64,000 bases of DNA from Pseudomonas triticicola (GTDB lineage: Bacteria; Pseudomonadota; Gammaproteobacteria; Pseudomonadales; Pseudomonadaceae): contig NZ_JAHSTX010000001.1 of assembly GCF_019145375.1 (NCBI RefSeq), forward strand, positions 3,931,501-3,995,500, in the 5' to 3' direction. The notes beneath the pieces are model-generated. The model did no database searches, had not been told where the DNA came from, and was given only the letters and a program-made list of their open reading frames with translations. Position 1 is the stretch's first letter. The number at the start of each line of letters is the position of its first letter. The translations under genes and the position numbers were made by a program. Positions 51,047 to 61,118 of this stretch are shown one piece after another.

Positions 51047-53749
51047 ATGTCACCCAAACCGCCAACCAGAGGCGTTACTACCGTCTCGGTACATCATCCG
51101 CGACCCGATTATTCGATAGCCCGACCTGGTTTTACGCCGCTTTTCGATGGCGGACCGGGGCACAGAATTCCCGCACGCCCGACTCCCACAACGGTATCGA
51201 CATCGATCGATCACGGACTCAACCGCATTATCTCCGTGCCTTCGCGGGCAACGGTCAGCACGACAGCGGCCGCCGAATCGGCTGCAGTTGTGCATGAGCG
51301 GCCCTTGGGAGATTACTGGATCACTTCGCTGGTCGTGTTGCCGCCAGCCAATGCCGAAGGCATTTCGACGCTCAAGGGACGTCAGTATGTCCAAGTGCCT
51401 GAGGGTGGCACCGTGCAGGTCGGTCTGGACACCGCCAGCGGTCTTTACCGGGCGAAATTGCCCAGCGAATTGCACCCGTCTGGACCGCTATTGCAGTTCG
51501 ATGCCGACAGCCGTCTCTGGCAACCGATCGAAACCTGGGCGCCATCGACCTACCCGCTATCCCCGACCCGTCTGGAGGCGTTTCGCACCGATCTGGATTT
51601 CAGCACGGCCGAGCCGGGGGAGGATGGCCTGTTGCGCTTCAACGGCAAACTCTATGTGCAGATCGAGAATCACGCCTATCAGGTCCTGCATGATCTTGAT
51701 GCATCAGCGCCGCAGAGGGCGGTCATGCGCATCGTTCGCCCCGACGATCCTATCGCCACCGACGCCGCGAATGTTTACGTCGCATCCCGTTCAGGCAGGT
51801 CGGAACCGATCATTTTCCACGCTCGCCATGGCTGGCGAGGAACCTCTGTAACGGGGGCAGCCGGGATGCAGAGAGGGACAGGAGCGGCGCCCTTGGAGCC
51901 ATGGCAGTACCTGGAAGTCGGAATCAGACTCAACCGTTTCAACAAGCGTATGGAGCAAGACATCGCTAAAAGTGAACACCTGAAGGATGTGTGGCGGAGC
52001 GTGAGGGAAGCAGGGGGTGAGCGCTCAGAAGCGGTCAGGCGCGAAACAATGGCACTGCTTGATCGCGAATTACACGGCCATCAAGCGCTGAAGTCCCTTG
52101 CAAAAGCAATCAAGTTCCATGAGCAGGAAAAACCCAAGGTACGGCGCTTCATAAAAAAGGACGATTACGAACAAAAAATGATTGTGCTGCAGAAGACCCA
52201 AATGAGCTTTTACAGTCAATTGGTCGAATGCGGCTTGACCCGCCATGCGCTGGGGGGGCCACTTATCGACATCGAAAGGCTCCCGCGAACAGTCAACGTC
52301 CTGGGTAAAATTCTCGGCCACATGCGAGAGCGCCAGCACATCGCCGACAATCTGGTGAACACATGGCGGGTCTCGCCGGACGCATTCAGTGCATACGCTC
52401 TGACACCAATGGACACACATGACGTCGTGGCTTCGTGGGTCTTGGCTAAAAGCCTGATACTGGATAATCCACAATCGACCGGCCACGCCCCTCTGGCATC
52501 AGAACTGGCAGCCCGCTTTGGTCAGGCGACCTTTGTTTACGGAGCGCTTGACGCAGTTCCCGAGGTTTCCCACCCTGCCGTATTGAACGGTCTGCTCCAG
52601 GAATGCACAGCCATCCGCCATTGGTTCGAACGCCTTGATCTGGCTGCGGGGGAGCAGCACGCGACTTCACGCATGGAGATCACTGCAGAACTGGAAATAT
52701 TCGAGCAAACGCTGGTACACCGCTTGAACCAGCTGCTCCAACAGGCTGACCGTCCGGTGCTGACGTTCGACCAGCAGAACGTTGATTTCGAGTTCATACC
52801 GGCCCAGGACAGAAGCGGCGACCAACCGCCGCCCAAGCTCATCTTTCGGGCAAAGAAGAACGGCGTCTACAAGTTCCATGTCGGCGAGGGTCGACGCACT
52901 GCGCAAAACGAAAAGGTCATCGAGGTCCGCAACCTGCACAATCCCAGGCAGCCGTCACAGACCTATGACCCTGGACGCGGTGAATGGCGTACGCCCCGGG
53001 CAACGCCGCAGAGGAGCTTGCCGTCATTGGTTGCCGAAGCCAATCGGCACCTTGAGCGCGTCGAAGCGCATGTAGGCGCTGCCCGGCGCGAAGAACGGCG
53101 AAAAAACCATCCGAACAACATCGTCGAGATGCTTGAAAGCAGAGCCGAGGCATTGGATGACACCGCATTGCAGCTGCAGCGACCGGAACTGGCCCAAGGC
53201 GAGACAGGCGCGCTGATTCGGCAACTGCGGGACGCCAGTCAACGCCTGCGTGATGAGGGCGAAAAAATCCGCCTGCGAATCTATAAGGACAAGCACGTTC
53301 TGAACATCGACCGGCTGCTGTACCTGATCGACAAGGGCCACGTGAACGCCCGGAAAATCGAGAGTCGATTGAAACGTGGCAAAGGTTCGGATCGGGATTA
53401 TCTCGACATCTATGTAGTCACCGATGCCCGTACCCACGATCCCCTCTGGCACGCACACTTTCATTATGCGAGGCGGGATTCCTCCGACTTGAATTTCAAC
53501 GTGCGCGGCGCGCATCTGAAAACCCTTGAGCAAAGCCGCAGGGGTGTCAGTTCGCAGCGCAGGGAAGAGCTGGCGCAGCGGCCACACAGACCTATCTGGC
53601 GGGTCCCCCTCGATGGCCACACAGCGCAGAAAATCTTCGACCTGGCCGCCGCCTCTGCTCCCCCCATGACACAGCCTCAGGCAATGACGCCGAACAGGCC
53701 GGCAGCTTCCGTTGAAGAAGCTACCGTGCAACGACTACAAGGAATGTAA
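51047..53749 (+). CDS. Effector-like toxin A (shared N-terminal module, HFHY C-terminus)
   Basis: 900 residues from the ATG at 51047 (AAAGGAAGA 6 bp upstream), starting [19 protein letters not shown]. Residues 1-95 are Pro/Ser/Thr-rich without signal peptide. Module 1 from residue 98 ([20 protein letters not shown]...[10 protein letters not shown]) and module 2 at about 179-267 ([36 protein letters not shown]) recur in the neighbours. The middle (270-570) is helical. From 579 (VDFEFIP) a C-terminal region similar to the next gene's runs through YLDIYVVTD and WHAHFHY (801-807) to [10 protein letters not shown]. It resembles Pseudomonas proteins annotated as dermonecrotic-toxin/DUF6543 type, but I cannot confirm a catalytic fold. 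The tail is altered by a C-tract shift (see repeat entries). Confidence 0.75.
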   Translation: MSPKPPTRGVTTVSVHHPRPDYSIARPGFTPLFDGGPGHRIPARPTPTTVSTSIDHGLNRIISVPSRATVSTTAAAESAAVVHERPLGDYWITSLVVLPPANAEGISTLKGRQYVQVPEGGTVQVGLDTASGLYRAKLPSELHPSGPLLQFDADSRLWQPIETWAPSTYPLSPTRLEAFRTDLDFSTAEPGEDGLLRFNGKLYVQIENHAYQVLHDLDASAPQRAVMRIVRPDDPIATDAANVYVASRSGRSEPIIFHARHGWRGTSVTGAAGMQRGTGAAPLEPWQYLEVGIRLNRFNKRMEQDIAKSEHLKDVWRSVREAGGERSEAVRRETMALLDRELHGHQALKSLAKAIKFHEQEKPKVRRFIKKDDYEQKMIVLQKTQMSFYSQLVECGLTRHALGGPLIDIERLPRTVNVLGKILGHMRERQHIADNLVNTWRVSPDAFSAYALTPMDTHDVVASWVLAKSLILDNPQSTGHAPLASELAARFGQATFVYGALDAVPEVSHPAVLNGLLQECTAIRHWFERLDLAAGEQHATSRMEITAELEIFEQTLVHRLNQLLQQADRPVLTFDQQNVDFEFIPAQDRSGDQPPPKLIFRAKKNGVYKFHVGEGRRTAQNEKVIEVRNLHNPRQPSQTYDPGRGEWRTPRATPQRSLPSLVAEANRHLERVEAHVGAARREERRKNHPNNIVEMLESRAEALDDTALQLQRPELAQGETGALIRQLRDASQRLRDEGEKIRLRIYKDKHVLNIDRLLYLIDKGHVNARKIESRLKRGKGSDRDYLDIYVVTDARTHDPLWHAHFHYARRDSSDLNFNVRGAHLKTLEQSRRGVSSQRREELAQRPHRPIWRVPLDGHTAQKIFDLAAASAPPMTQPQAMTPNRPAASVEEATVQRLQGM

Positions 53750-53763
53750 GACATGCCAGGCAA
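53627..53763 (+). repeat. Direct repeat, copy 1, spanning the end of toxin A and the start of toxin B
   Basis: Nearly identical to 56312-56448 over ~135 bp. Differences seen: C6 (53660-53665) against C7, GAAGAAG against GAAGAG, GTGC against GTGT, TAAGA against TAGGA. The C6 tract sets the toxin A frame so that its tail reads [14 protein letters not shown] and runs on to the TAA at 53747, overlapping the ribosome site of toxin B. Confidence 0.9.
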
Positions 53764-56401
53764 AACGCCTTCCAAAGGCACTGCAACCGTTACTGTCCAT
53801 CGCCAACCGGATACGCCAGGGGCCCCACTCGCGCTACGCCCTGACCCTCCCGACATAACCCTGCGACCGGGCTTCGAAAATGCAACATCGATCGACCCAC
53901 AATTCCGACCGGGCAGGCCAACAGGCAGCATCGACCAAGACGCAATCACTCCAGCTCCTACCGTTAGCGTGCGCCCATTGGCATCGCCGAACGAAACGTC
54001 ACGCGCAGCCTTTCTACCGCTGGAGCATTATCGGGTGATGGCCGCTGCCAGCTTGCCGACAGCCAATACCGAGGGTTTCAGAACTCATAAAGGCCGCCAA
54101 TACGTCGACGTGGTCGATGTCGGGATCGTGCTGGTCGCCAAAGACGCCGACACCGGACTGTACCGGGCACATCTTGCAAGCGAATCGAAACCTTCCGGCC
54201 CGGTTTTGTTCCGCGATCGTGATAGCGGATTCTGGCGGGCAAATGATGATGACGAAGTCAATACTGCCCCTCTTACCCAAGTCGGCCTGCAAGCGTTTCG
54301 CACGGATCTGGACTTCAGCACCAGCGCACCCGACAACGACGGTTTGTTTCGACACGACGGCAAGCGCTACGCGCTCATTAACGATCATGCTTATCAGGTA
54401 ATGCTTGATAAGGATGGATCTACGCCGGTGCAAAAGGTCTGGCGCATCGTTAATGGCAAAGATCCGGTGGCTATTGATGATGACAACATCTATCACGCCA
54501 GCCGCAGCGGAGAGTCGAGGGCTGTCACACGCAACGCCAACAATACCTGGGTTGCTGTCTCCACCGGTTTGCTGGGAGGCATGCGCCGCCAGGAGGCGAT
54601 CCCGATTCTGCTGCAACGGTATGAGCCATTCGTCACGAGAATGAACGAGATCAACGAGTCCGCTGAGCGCTATTACGTTCTTTCGGCGCAGGCAAATGCT
54701 CTGCCGAGCGGAAGCGCCGAGCGGACGGCGGCATGGATTGCCGTTGAAGTTCACTTGCTCAAGCACATCAAAAAGCAGGCTGACAATTTGCAGTCAATAC
54801 TCGACCACAAATCCTGGTTGATTCATCTGAAAGCCAACGGGGTTTTCGCCGAAGAGTTACACGCACTTCGCCTGGATCGGGTGGTATACCTGAACCGACT
54901 GATGAGAGTCATGAACTTCAGAGGCGAGTCTGTATTCACCTCTCTGACTGCTGACAACTGTAAAAAAATCATCAGCTTCATGAACAAAAAGCTGAAGCTT
55001 CTCGAAGACCGGGAAGTGGTGATGGGGCAGATCCTGAAAGCAGACCGAGGAGCAGCCCCGGTACTTGCAGAACTCCGTAATGAAGTGGACACGGCCGAGC
55101 GAATCAACTTCAACAAGCTGAACATGTACGTCCACTTGTTCGCAGGCACGCCTGACTACCCGCCAAACGTGACCATGCGCTCGCTTCACGCCATCGACCT
55201 GATCACCGGCGACCTGCAAAACATTCCCGAAAGCGCGCAGCCGTTGTCGCTGATGCTGACCCTCGATCAAATAAGAGCCGAGAGAAGCCGCTTTGAAGCA
55301 GAGCTGTCGGCAGGCGGCGTCAAATCCGATTACGCCAGGGAGATCCTCGCGCTGACCGATCAGTTCGAGACCGGCATCGAAACCCGCTTGAAAGAAATCT
55401 TTGCCTCGTTCAACCGCAATACCGAGCTGCCCAGCCTGGATCAGAACATTGACTTCGACTTTATTCCCCCCCAGCCAAGCGATAGCGTGTCAGCCCGACC
55501 GCCGTCGATGAGGAAAGTGTTCCGCACCCGACGGCACGGCACTTCCAGAGTAATGGTTGGCGACACGGAAACCGCCGCAGACGGCAGCGTTATCGTCAAG
55601 GTTTCCAACCCGTTCCAGCCGAATGGCCCGGTCGAGCGATACGAAAAAAGACAGGGTGAATGGCTGCCTGTTCGCCCGCCCATCGCCAGCACTCCGCGGC
55701 CGGAACTGATCGCCGAGGCCAACCGCTTATTGGTTGACGTTGAAAGGCACATTGCCCAGGCACGGACCAGAGAAACCGCTAAAGACAATCCGACGGAAAT
55801 AATTGAAGAGTTGGAAAAAGCCATCGACCCGCTCAATGAGCAGGCACGCCGCCTGCAAAACCACGATACAGCAGCCGAGGATGCCGAGATTCAAAGCCTG
55901 AGCGAGCGCTTGCAAAGAGCTGCAGACACACTGTCCGCGCATGGCCAAAGCGTGCTGGTGCGGATGTATAAGAACAAGGACGTGCTGGACATTTTGCGGC
56001 TCAATTATCTGATCGATCACGCTGAGCTGAATGCCGTCAAAACGGTTGACCGCAAACAGCTGGGCAAAGGCCGGGACAAATCCTTTCTCGACGTTTACTC
56101 GATCAGGGATAGCGCTAACGATGCGCCGTTGTGGGAAGCGCATTTCCACTATGAAAAACAAAGCAGCGAGCCGCTGAACTTCACCATCAAGGGCAGTCAT
56201 CTCAAAACGCTGGAACAGAGCAGACGCGGCATCCAATCCCAACGCCGCGACGAGCAGGCCGGCCTGACCCACGTGCCAATCTGGCGCCAATATCTCGATG
56301 GACGCACAGGGCAGAAAATCTTCGACCTGGCCGCCGCCTCTGCTCCCCCCCATGACACAGCCTCAGGCAATGACGCCGAACAGGCCGGCAGCTTCCGTTG
56401 A
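53753..56401 (+). CDS. Effector-like toxin B (paralogue of toxin A)
   Basis: 882 residues from MPGKTPSKGTATVTVHRQPD, the ATG standing 3 bp after the toxin A stop. Same plan as toxin A: Pro-rich start, module 1 from residue 101 (LPTANTEGFRTHKGRQYVDV), module 2 ([18 protein letters not shown]), a helical middle that is strongly diverged from A, then QNIDFDFIP and the C-terminal LWEAHFHYEKQSSEPLNF and [18 protein letters not shown]. The best conserved parts between A and B are the two modules and the HFHY region; the middle may set specificity. It ends [16 protein letters not shown] because of the C7 tract. Function not established. Confidence 0.75.
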   Translation: MPGKTPSKGTATVTVHRQPDTPGAPLALRPDPPDITLRPGFENATSIDPQFRPGRPTGSIDQDAITPAPTVSVRPLASPNETSRAAFLPLEHYRVMAAASLPTANTEGFRTHKGRQYVDVVDVGIVLVAKDADTGLYRAHLASESKPSGPVLFRDRDSGFWRANDDDEVNTAPLTQVGLQAFRTDLDFSTSAPDNDGLFRHDGKRYALINDHAYQVMLDKDGSTPVQKVWRIVNGKDPVAIDDDNIYHASRSGESRAVTRNANNTWVAVSTGLLGGMRRQEAIPILLQRYEPFVTRMNEINESAERYYVLSAQANALPSGSAERTAAWIAVEVHLLKHIKKQADNLQSILDHKSWLIHLKANGVFAEELHALRLDRVVYLNRLMRVMNFRGESVFTSLTADNCKKIISFMNKKLKLLEDREVVMGQILKADRGAAPVLAELRNEVDTAERINFNKLNMYVHLFAGTPDYPPNVTMRSLHAIDLITGDLQNIPESAQPLSLMLTLDQIRAERSRFEAELSAGGVKSDYAREILALTDQFETGIETRLKEIFASFNRNTELPSLDQNIDFDFIPPQPSDSVSARPPSMRKVFRTRRHGTSRVMVGDTETAADGSVIVKVSNPFQPNGPVERYEKRQGEWLPVRPPIASTPRPELIAEANRLLVDVERHIAQARTRETAKDNPTEIIEELEKAIDPLNEQARRLQNHDTAAEDAEIQSLSERLQRAADTLSAHGQSVLVRMYKNKDVLDILRLNYLIDHAELNAVKTVDRKQLGKGRDKSFLDVYSIRDSANDAPLWEAHFHYEKQSSEPLNFTIKGSHLKTLEQSRRGIQSQRRDEQAGLTHVPIWRQYLDGRTGQKIFDLAAASAPPHDTASGNDAEQAGSFR

Positions 56402-56448
56402 AGAGCTACCGTGTAACGACTACAAGGAATGTAGGACATGCCAAGCAA
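56312..56448 (+). repeat. Direct repeat, copy 2, spanning the end of toxin B and the start of the NEL gene
   Basis: Second copy of 53627-53763. The C7 tract is at 56345-56351. It carries the same spacer and ribosome site (ACTACAAGGAATGTAGGAC) in front of the next ATG, so a gene-plus-leader unit was duplicated in tandem or the ends were homogenised by gene conversion. Confidence 0.9.
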
Positions 56449-59400
56449 ACCACCGTCGAAAGTGACGCTCCCCGGTCATTTACATCTTCGACCGGACACA
56501 TCCGTAGATACGCCCCCGCCACGCCTCAAGCTGACTCCGCGCCCCGGCCTCGATCAGACAACGTTGAGCGGCCCGTCAATCCGCGCGAACAGACCCACAG
56601 ACGGCATCGATCCTGATGCAATCGTCCCTGCTCCGAACGTCACGGTGCATGCGATTGCTTCAATGCATCACCCCCTCGCTGATGCAGGCCACCCGCCTGA
56701 GCATTACCGGCTCGCTGCCACGATCGGCTTGCCCGACGCCAACGCTGAAGGCCTGAGAACGTTCAAGGGCCGCCATTACGTGGAAATGGCCGAGGGTGGT
56801 TTTGTGCAGGTGGGCAAGGATTCGCAGAGCGGCCTCTGGCGCGCCAGACTGGCGAGCGAATCGACACCCTCCGGACCGCTGATGCTGCACGACCTGGAGA
56901 GTGGGCGATGGCATGCGCTGGAATTTTCGCCACCGAACACCTTCGCTTTATCGGGGGCGCGTCTGCAGGCGTTTCGCACGCCGCTCGACTTCAGCACCAG
57001 CTCACCCGACAGCGACGGACTGCACCGCCATGACGGCAAACTCTATGCGGTTATCGATGATCACGGCTATCAGGTCTTGCACGACCCCGATGCGTCGACG
57101 CCTCTCGCCGAGGTGATGCGCATCGTTCGCCCGCAAGATCCTGTCGCCGCCGACGTCGACAACATCTACAGCGCGACGCGCCCGGGAAGATCAGAGCCTG
57201 TGGTGTTCGATGCCCATCAGGGCTGGCAAGGCATCGTAGTCGGCGGAGCCGGCGGAATGCAGCGCGGCAGTCCCGACCAACCGGCTTCGCCGGGGCTGCG
57301 GGAACGGCTCAACGCCGCGATCAACCGACTGCGCACGCCACAATCGCGACTGCGAAAACTTTACCCCTCTCTGGACAGCGAGCAGATCCGCGCGCTGCTG
57401 AGCCTCCACAGCGGCGATGTACAAGGCTTCTTGACCCGCGTCGAGACTGAATACAAGACCTTGAAGCTGGAACTCGCGACGTGGCTGCAGACCAGTGCGC
57501 TGGCCGGCGGGGCGGTCCATCCCTCGGTGGAGCGCGCCGCGCAAGAGATCAAGCGTTGCTGGAAACGGCAGACGGGAACAACGCTGCAGCTGGATCTTGG
57601 CGGCGCTGGCATCGCTGCGCTCTCGGCAGATTTCAGCCATGTACGCACGCTGCACTTGCAGGCGGTGGCATGGTCGGCGGGATCCGAAACTTTTCTCAAG
57701 GGGTTCACAGCCCTTGAACGCTTGAAAATCAATGCTTCGGCGCTCGATACACCGCCGGCGAACCTCACGCAGATGCCCGGTCTCAAGGAATTGGACCTGC
57801 GGGCGAACCGCATTGAACTGAGCGAGCAAACCGCCGCCGAGCTGGCCTCGCTCAGCCAACTGGAAAACCTTGATCTGTCGGATAACCCGCTGGGCAAAAC
57901 CTTGGATTTCAGCGGCATGCTCCAGCTCAAGACGGTGAATCTGCGCAACACCCGGCTGGATGAATGGCCAACCGGGCTGCGAGATCAGCTAGCGATAGAG
58001 TCAATCGATCTGCGCAACAACCGATTGCGCGAAATACCACAGACAGTCATCAACCCGGCGAGTGATCAAGTGCTCGCCATCGCCAACATCAACCGCGTCA
58101 CCCTGATTGAAGGCAATCCCTTTGCCAGCGGTTATTGGCGGCGGCTGGAAGTCTACTGGCAGAGGGTTACGGCCGAATACCCGGCACTGATCACCAGCGC
58201 ACGCACGGATGCATTCCGGATTGATGGCGACATCCCTGAAGTCGTCATGCTGCTACAGATGTATCCAGAGAGAACCGCGCAAACTGCCCGGGAATACCTG
58301 ATCGGTCTGGGGGATAATGCAGAAGCCACGATCAGCCGGCGTTTCGAGGAGTTCAAGGTGCTCGACGCACAGCTGCAGGCTTACGTTGCCGACAGCACGT
58401 CGGCAGCATCCAGCGCCGCCGGTAAGGAAAAGATCCGGGCAGAATACATTGCCCGGACTATCAAGGACTGCTGGCTCCAGGAATCGACGTCCCTCCTGCT
58501 GCCAGCAGTGAACGGACCGCTACCGCCACTGACTGCCGACTTCAGTCGATTGAAAATGCTCATCCTCAGTAACGTCGTCTGGTCCGACACTGCCGACACG
58601 TTTCTGTCGGGCTTGCCTGATCTGGACATCCTGACGATCACCCGCTCCGGCCTGGAAAAATTGCCCGCAGCCATCAGTGGGATGAGCCGGCTCGCCCACC
58701 TGGATCTGACTTCAAACCAGATAAAACTCGATGAGCACAGCGCTGGTGCATTGAGTGCATTGCATCAGCTGGTTACCGTCAAACTCTCTGACAACCCACT
58801 GCAGATACCGCCCGATTTCAGCGCGATGTCCGGGCTGCAGACACTGGAGCTGAGGAACACCGGAATAAGCGATTGGCCCCTCGGGCTGGCTGACAAGACC
58901 ACTTTGACTGGCGTCGACCTCAGCAACAATAAACTGCGCAACGTCCCCGACGCGCATATCAACCCGCCTGTCGATCAACTGGCCGTGGTCGCGCGGATCA
59001 ACAACCGCACGCTGATTGAGGGCAACGACTTCCCTTCGCCTTACTGGAGAAAGTTCGATGGCTACTGGCGAAGACTCAATCAACTGCATCCCGAGTTGAT
59101 GACTCCAGCCCACCCCGCCGTATTCGATAGTGACAACTCGCGAGCGCAACGCTACCGAAAACTGTTCCCTGGCAAAAGCATCAAGGAATGCCGGGAATTT
59201 ATCTGGAACCATGACAAGGGCACTGTCGCGACCAGGCTGTTGGCGCTCGAGCAGGATTTCGCCGTGTTGAAAAACCAGTTGGATGACTGGGTGTTTTCCG
59301 GAGGCAGCAATCGTCTGCGCTATGTCCGCTTCAATCAATTGCAGACCAACACTCAAACCCGCAATGAGCGCATCGAGGCACGCGATCGGATCATCAGTTG

Positions 59401-61078
59401 CTGGCGACGTGAGACGCCGCAGAAACATGCCTTCGACGGCACGCCGATAGGTCTGGAACTGGATTTGAGTGGCCTGACGTTGCCAACCCTGCCGGATCTG
59501 AACACCGACTTCAGCCATGTCGGCTCACTCAAACTCAACAACATGAATCTCACCGAATCCCCGGAAGGTTTTCTGACCCGCTTCCGCCATTTGCGCTGGC
59601 TGAACATGGCAAACAATCGACTCAGGGATCTCCCGCCGGCCATCGGCGAAATGCACGGCATGACGCGGTTGTTCCTGCAGGGTAACCAACTCGAACTCAC
59701 CGCCGAGACCGCGCAGATACTGGCCGGGAGAACCACTCTGCGGGCCCTGTGGATTAACGATAACCCGCACTTGAGCGTGAGCCCGGATTTCAGCGCGATC
59801 ACCGACATGCGCGAGGTCGACATGTCAAACACTGGCATCGATAGATGGCCAACCGGACTGTTCGATCAGCCCCTACTGGGCCAGATCCATCTGAACAACA
59901 ACCGGATCACCATCCTCCCCGACTTTGTCGTCGCACCGGCAGCGGGTCGCCTGACGCATTCGATTCAAGTCAACAGCGGCACTCAGATAAGCGGAAATCC
60001 GCTGAGCGCATACACTCGAGAACGCCTGGCCGGCTACGGTGAGCGGCTGCGCCACTCCGCACTATCGCTTTACAACCCATTGAACCTGCTGACGACTTCA
60101 GTTCCGGTGGCCCGCCCGCAACCAATGGCAATAAATTCTGACCCGGTTCATCCGAAGTTGACCGTCGGCATGACGGCAAACGAGGCGATGATTCGCACCG
60201 GGCAATTGAACACGCTTAAAGCACAGGAGGGCTCAGATGGCTTTTTCAACATCATTGCCAAGCTCGCCCACCATGCCGATTTCCGCCGGCAGATCTGGGA
60301 CGTGGTCGATGCCATCAGCGAGAACAGCGTGCAAACACGCGCTCTGCGCAGAGACGTTTTTGATCGCGCCTGCGAGGCTGGTTGCACTGACCTTGCCGCT
60401 GCCACGTTTACAGACATGCAAATACTGACCATCACCCATGGGGCGCGAATGCAGGCGAGGCAAGACGGCGATGGCACACGATTATTGAACCTGTCCAGAA
60501 GCCTGTTCAGACTCAGACAGGTCGATGATCTGGCCGCAGCCGAGATTGCTGCAAGCAGGGCAATTGTCGAGGATCCGCAAACATCAGCGAGTGAGCGCAA
60601 TACCCATCGCCTGCGCTTGCGCGACCCGCATGAGATGACTATGGCATACCGCTTTGGGCTCAAGGATCGGCTGCAGTTACCGTTTCAGCCGCAGACACTG
60701 TCCTTTATCGGCATGGCTGGCGTCACATCGCCGATGCTTGAAGTGGCCTATCGAAAGATCATCGCCTTGAACGACTCCCCCGAAGAGTTTCAGGCTCTGG
60801 TATCGATGGATTCCTGGCAGGACTTCATCACGCACAAATACTCGTCCCGGTTCGACGCCGCACGTCAGCCCTATCAACAGAAACAGGCCGCACTGGACGA
60901 TCAGTTCGCAACAAAAGTACTGAGCCAAAGCGAATATCAGGCGCAAACCAATGACGTCACTGCACAGTTGGCCATCAGCGAAGCGACGCTGATCCAGTCG
61001 CTCACACGCGAGGAAATTCGCACCGGCGGCGCCGTTGAAAAGCCTGCCGGCAGCGAGACGGCTGCTGTGGCCGATTAA
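56438..61078 (+). CDS. LRR protein with C-terminal NEL E3 ubiquitin ligase domain (effector-like)
   Basis: 1546 residues from MPSKPPSKVTLPGHLHLR. Module 1 from residue 98 (LPDANAEGLRTFKGRHYVEM) and module 2 at ~178-266 match the other family members. Then come three tandem ~300-residue super-repeats starting near 305, 605 and 906, each a helical segment (KLYPSLDSEQ, QMYPERTAQT, KLFPGKSIKE), an IKRCW/IKDCW/IISCW motif and a short leucine-rich block (LKELDLRANRIEL, LAHLDLTSNQIKL, LRWLNMANNRLRD). From ~1240 a NEL domain follows, with the catalytic CxD as Cys1316-Thr-Asp in ACEAGCTDLAAATFTD, and ..YRFGLKDRLQLPFQP.. in the C-lobe. NEL proteins (IpaH, SspH) ubiquitinate host targets after secretion. 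Export route not visible here. Confidence 0.85.
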   Translation: MPSKPPSKVTLPGHLHLRPDTSVDTPPPRLKLTPRPGLDQTTLSGPSIRANRPTDGIDPDAIVPAPNVTVHAIASMHHPLADAGHPPEHYRLAATIGLPDANAEGLRTFKGRHYVEMAEGGFVQVGKDSQSGLWRARLASESTPSGPLMLHDLESGRWHALEFSPPNTFALSGARLQAFRTPLDFSTSSPDSDGLHRHDGKLYAVIDDHGYQVLHDPDASTPLAEVMRIVRPQDPVAADVDNIYSATRPGRSEPVVFDAHQGWQGIVVGGAGGMQRGSPDQPASPGLRERLNAAINRLRTPQSRLRKLYPSLDSEQIRALLSLHSGDVQGFLTRVETEYKTLKLELATWLQTSALAGGAVHPSVERAAQEIKRCWKRQTGTTLQLDLGGAGIAALSADFSHVRTLHLQAVAWSAGSETFLKGFTALERLKINASALDTPPANLTQMPGLKELDLRANRIELSEQTAAELASLSQLENLDLSDNPLGKTLDFSGMLQLKTVNLRNTRLDEWPTGLRDQLAIESIDLRNNRLREIPQTVINPASDQVLAIANINRVTLIEGNPFASGYWRRLEVYWQRVTAEYPALITSARTDAFRIDGDIPEVVMLLQMYPERTAQTAREYLIGLGDNAEATISRRFEEFKVLDAQLQAYVADSTSAASSAAGKEKIRAEYIARTIKDCWLQESTSLLLPAVNGPLPPLTADFSRLKMLILSNVVWSDTADTFLSGLPDLDILTITRSGLEKLPAAISGMSRLAHLDLTSNQIKLDEHSAGALSALHQLVTVKLSDNPLQIPPDFSAMSGLQTLELRNTGISDWPLGLADKTTLTGVDLSNNKLRNVPDAHINPPVDQLAVVARINNRTLIEGNDFPSPYWRKFDGYWRRLNQLHPELMTPAHPAVFDSDNSRAQRYRKLFPGKSIKECREFIWNHDKGTVATRLLALEQDFAVLKNQLDDWVFSGGSNRLRYVRFNQLQTNTQTRNERIEARDRIISCWRRETPQKHAFDGTPIGLELDLSGLTLPTLPDLNTDFSHVGSLKLNNMNLTESPEGFLTRFRHLRWLNMANNRLRDLPPAIGEMHGMTRLFLQGNQLELTAETAQILAGRTTLRALWINDNPHLSVSPDFSAITDMREVDMSNTGIDRWPTGLFDQPLLGQIHLNNNRITILPDFVVAPAAGRLTHSIQVNSGTQISGNPLSAYTRERLAGYGERLRHSALSLYNPLNLLTTSVPVARPQPMAINSDPVHPKLTVGMTANEAMIRTGQLNTLKAQEGSDGFFNIIAKLAHHADFRRQIWDVVDAISENSVQTRALRRDVFDRACEAGCTDLAAATFTDMQILTITHGARMQARQDGDGTRLLNLSRSLFRLRQVDDLAAAEIAASRAIVEDPQTSASERNTHRLRLRDPHEMTMAYRFGLKDRLQLPFQPQTLSFIGMAGVTSPMLEVAYRKIIALNDSPEEFQALVSMDSWQDFITHKYSSRFDAARQPYQQKQAALDDQFATKVLSQSEYQAQTNDVTAQLAISEATLIQSLTREEIRTGGAVEKPAGSETAAVAD

Positions 61079-61089
61079 AGCTGATCAGG

Positions 61090-61118
61090 ACAGCAGGCCG
61101 GATGATCCGGTCTGCTGT
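61090..61118. terminator. Hairpin between the convergent NEL gene and dnaB
   Basis: ACAGCAGGCCGGA / TCCGGTCTGCTGT, 13 bp with one G-T pair and a 3-nt loop, 11 bp after the NEL stop; the right end touches the dnaB stop codon. No T-tract on the plus strand. Confidence 0.6.
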
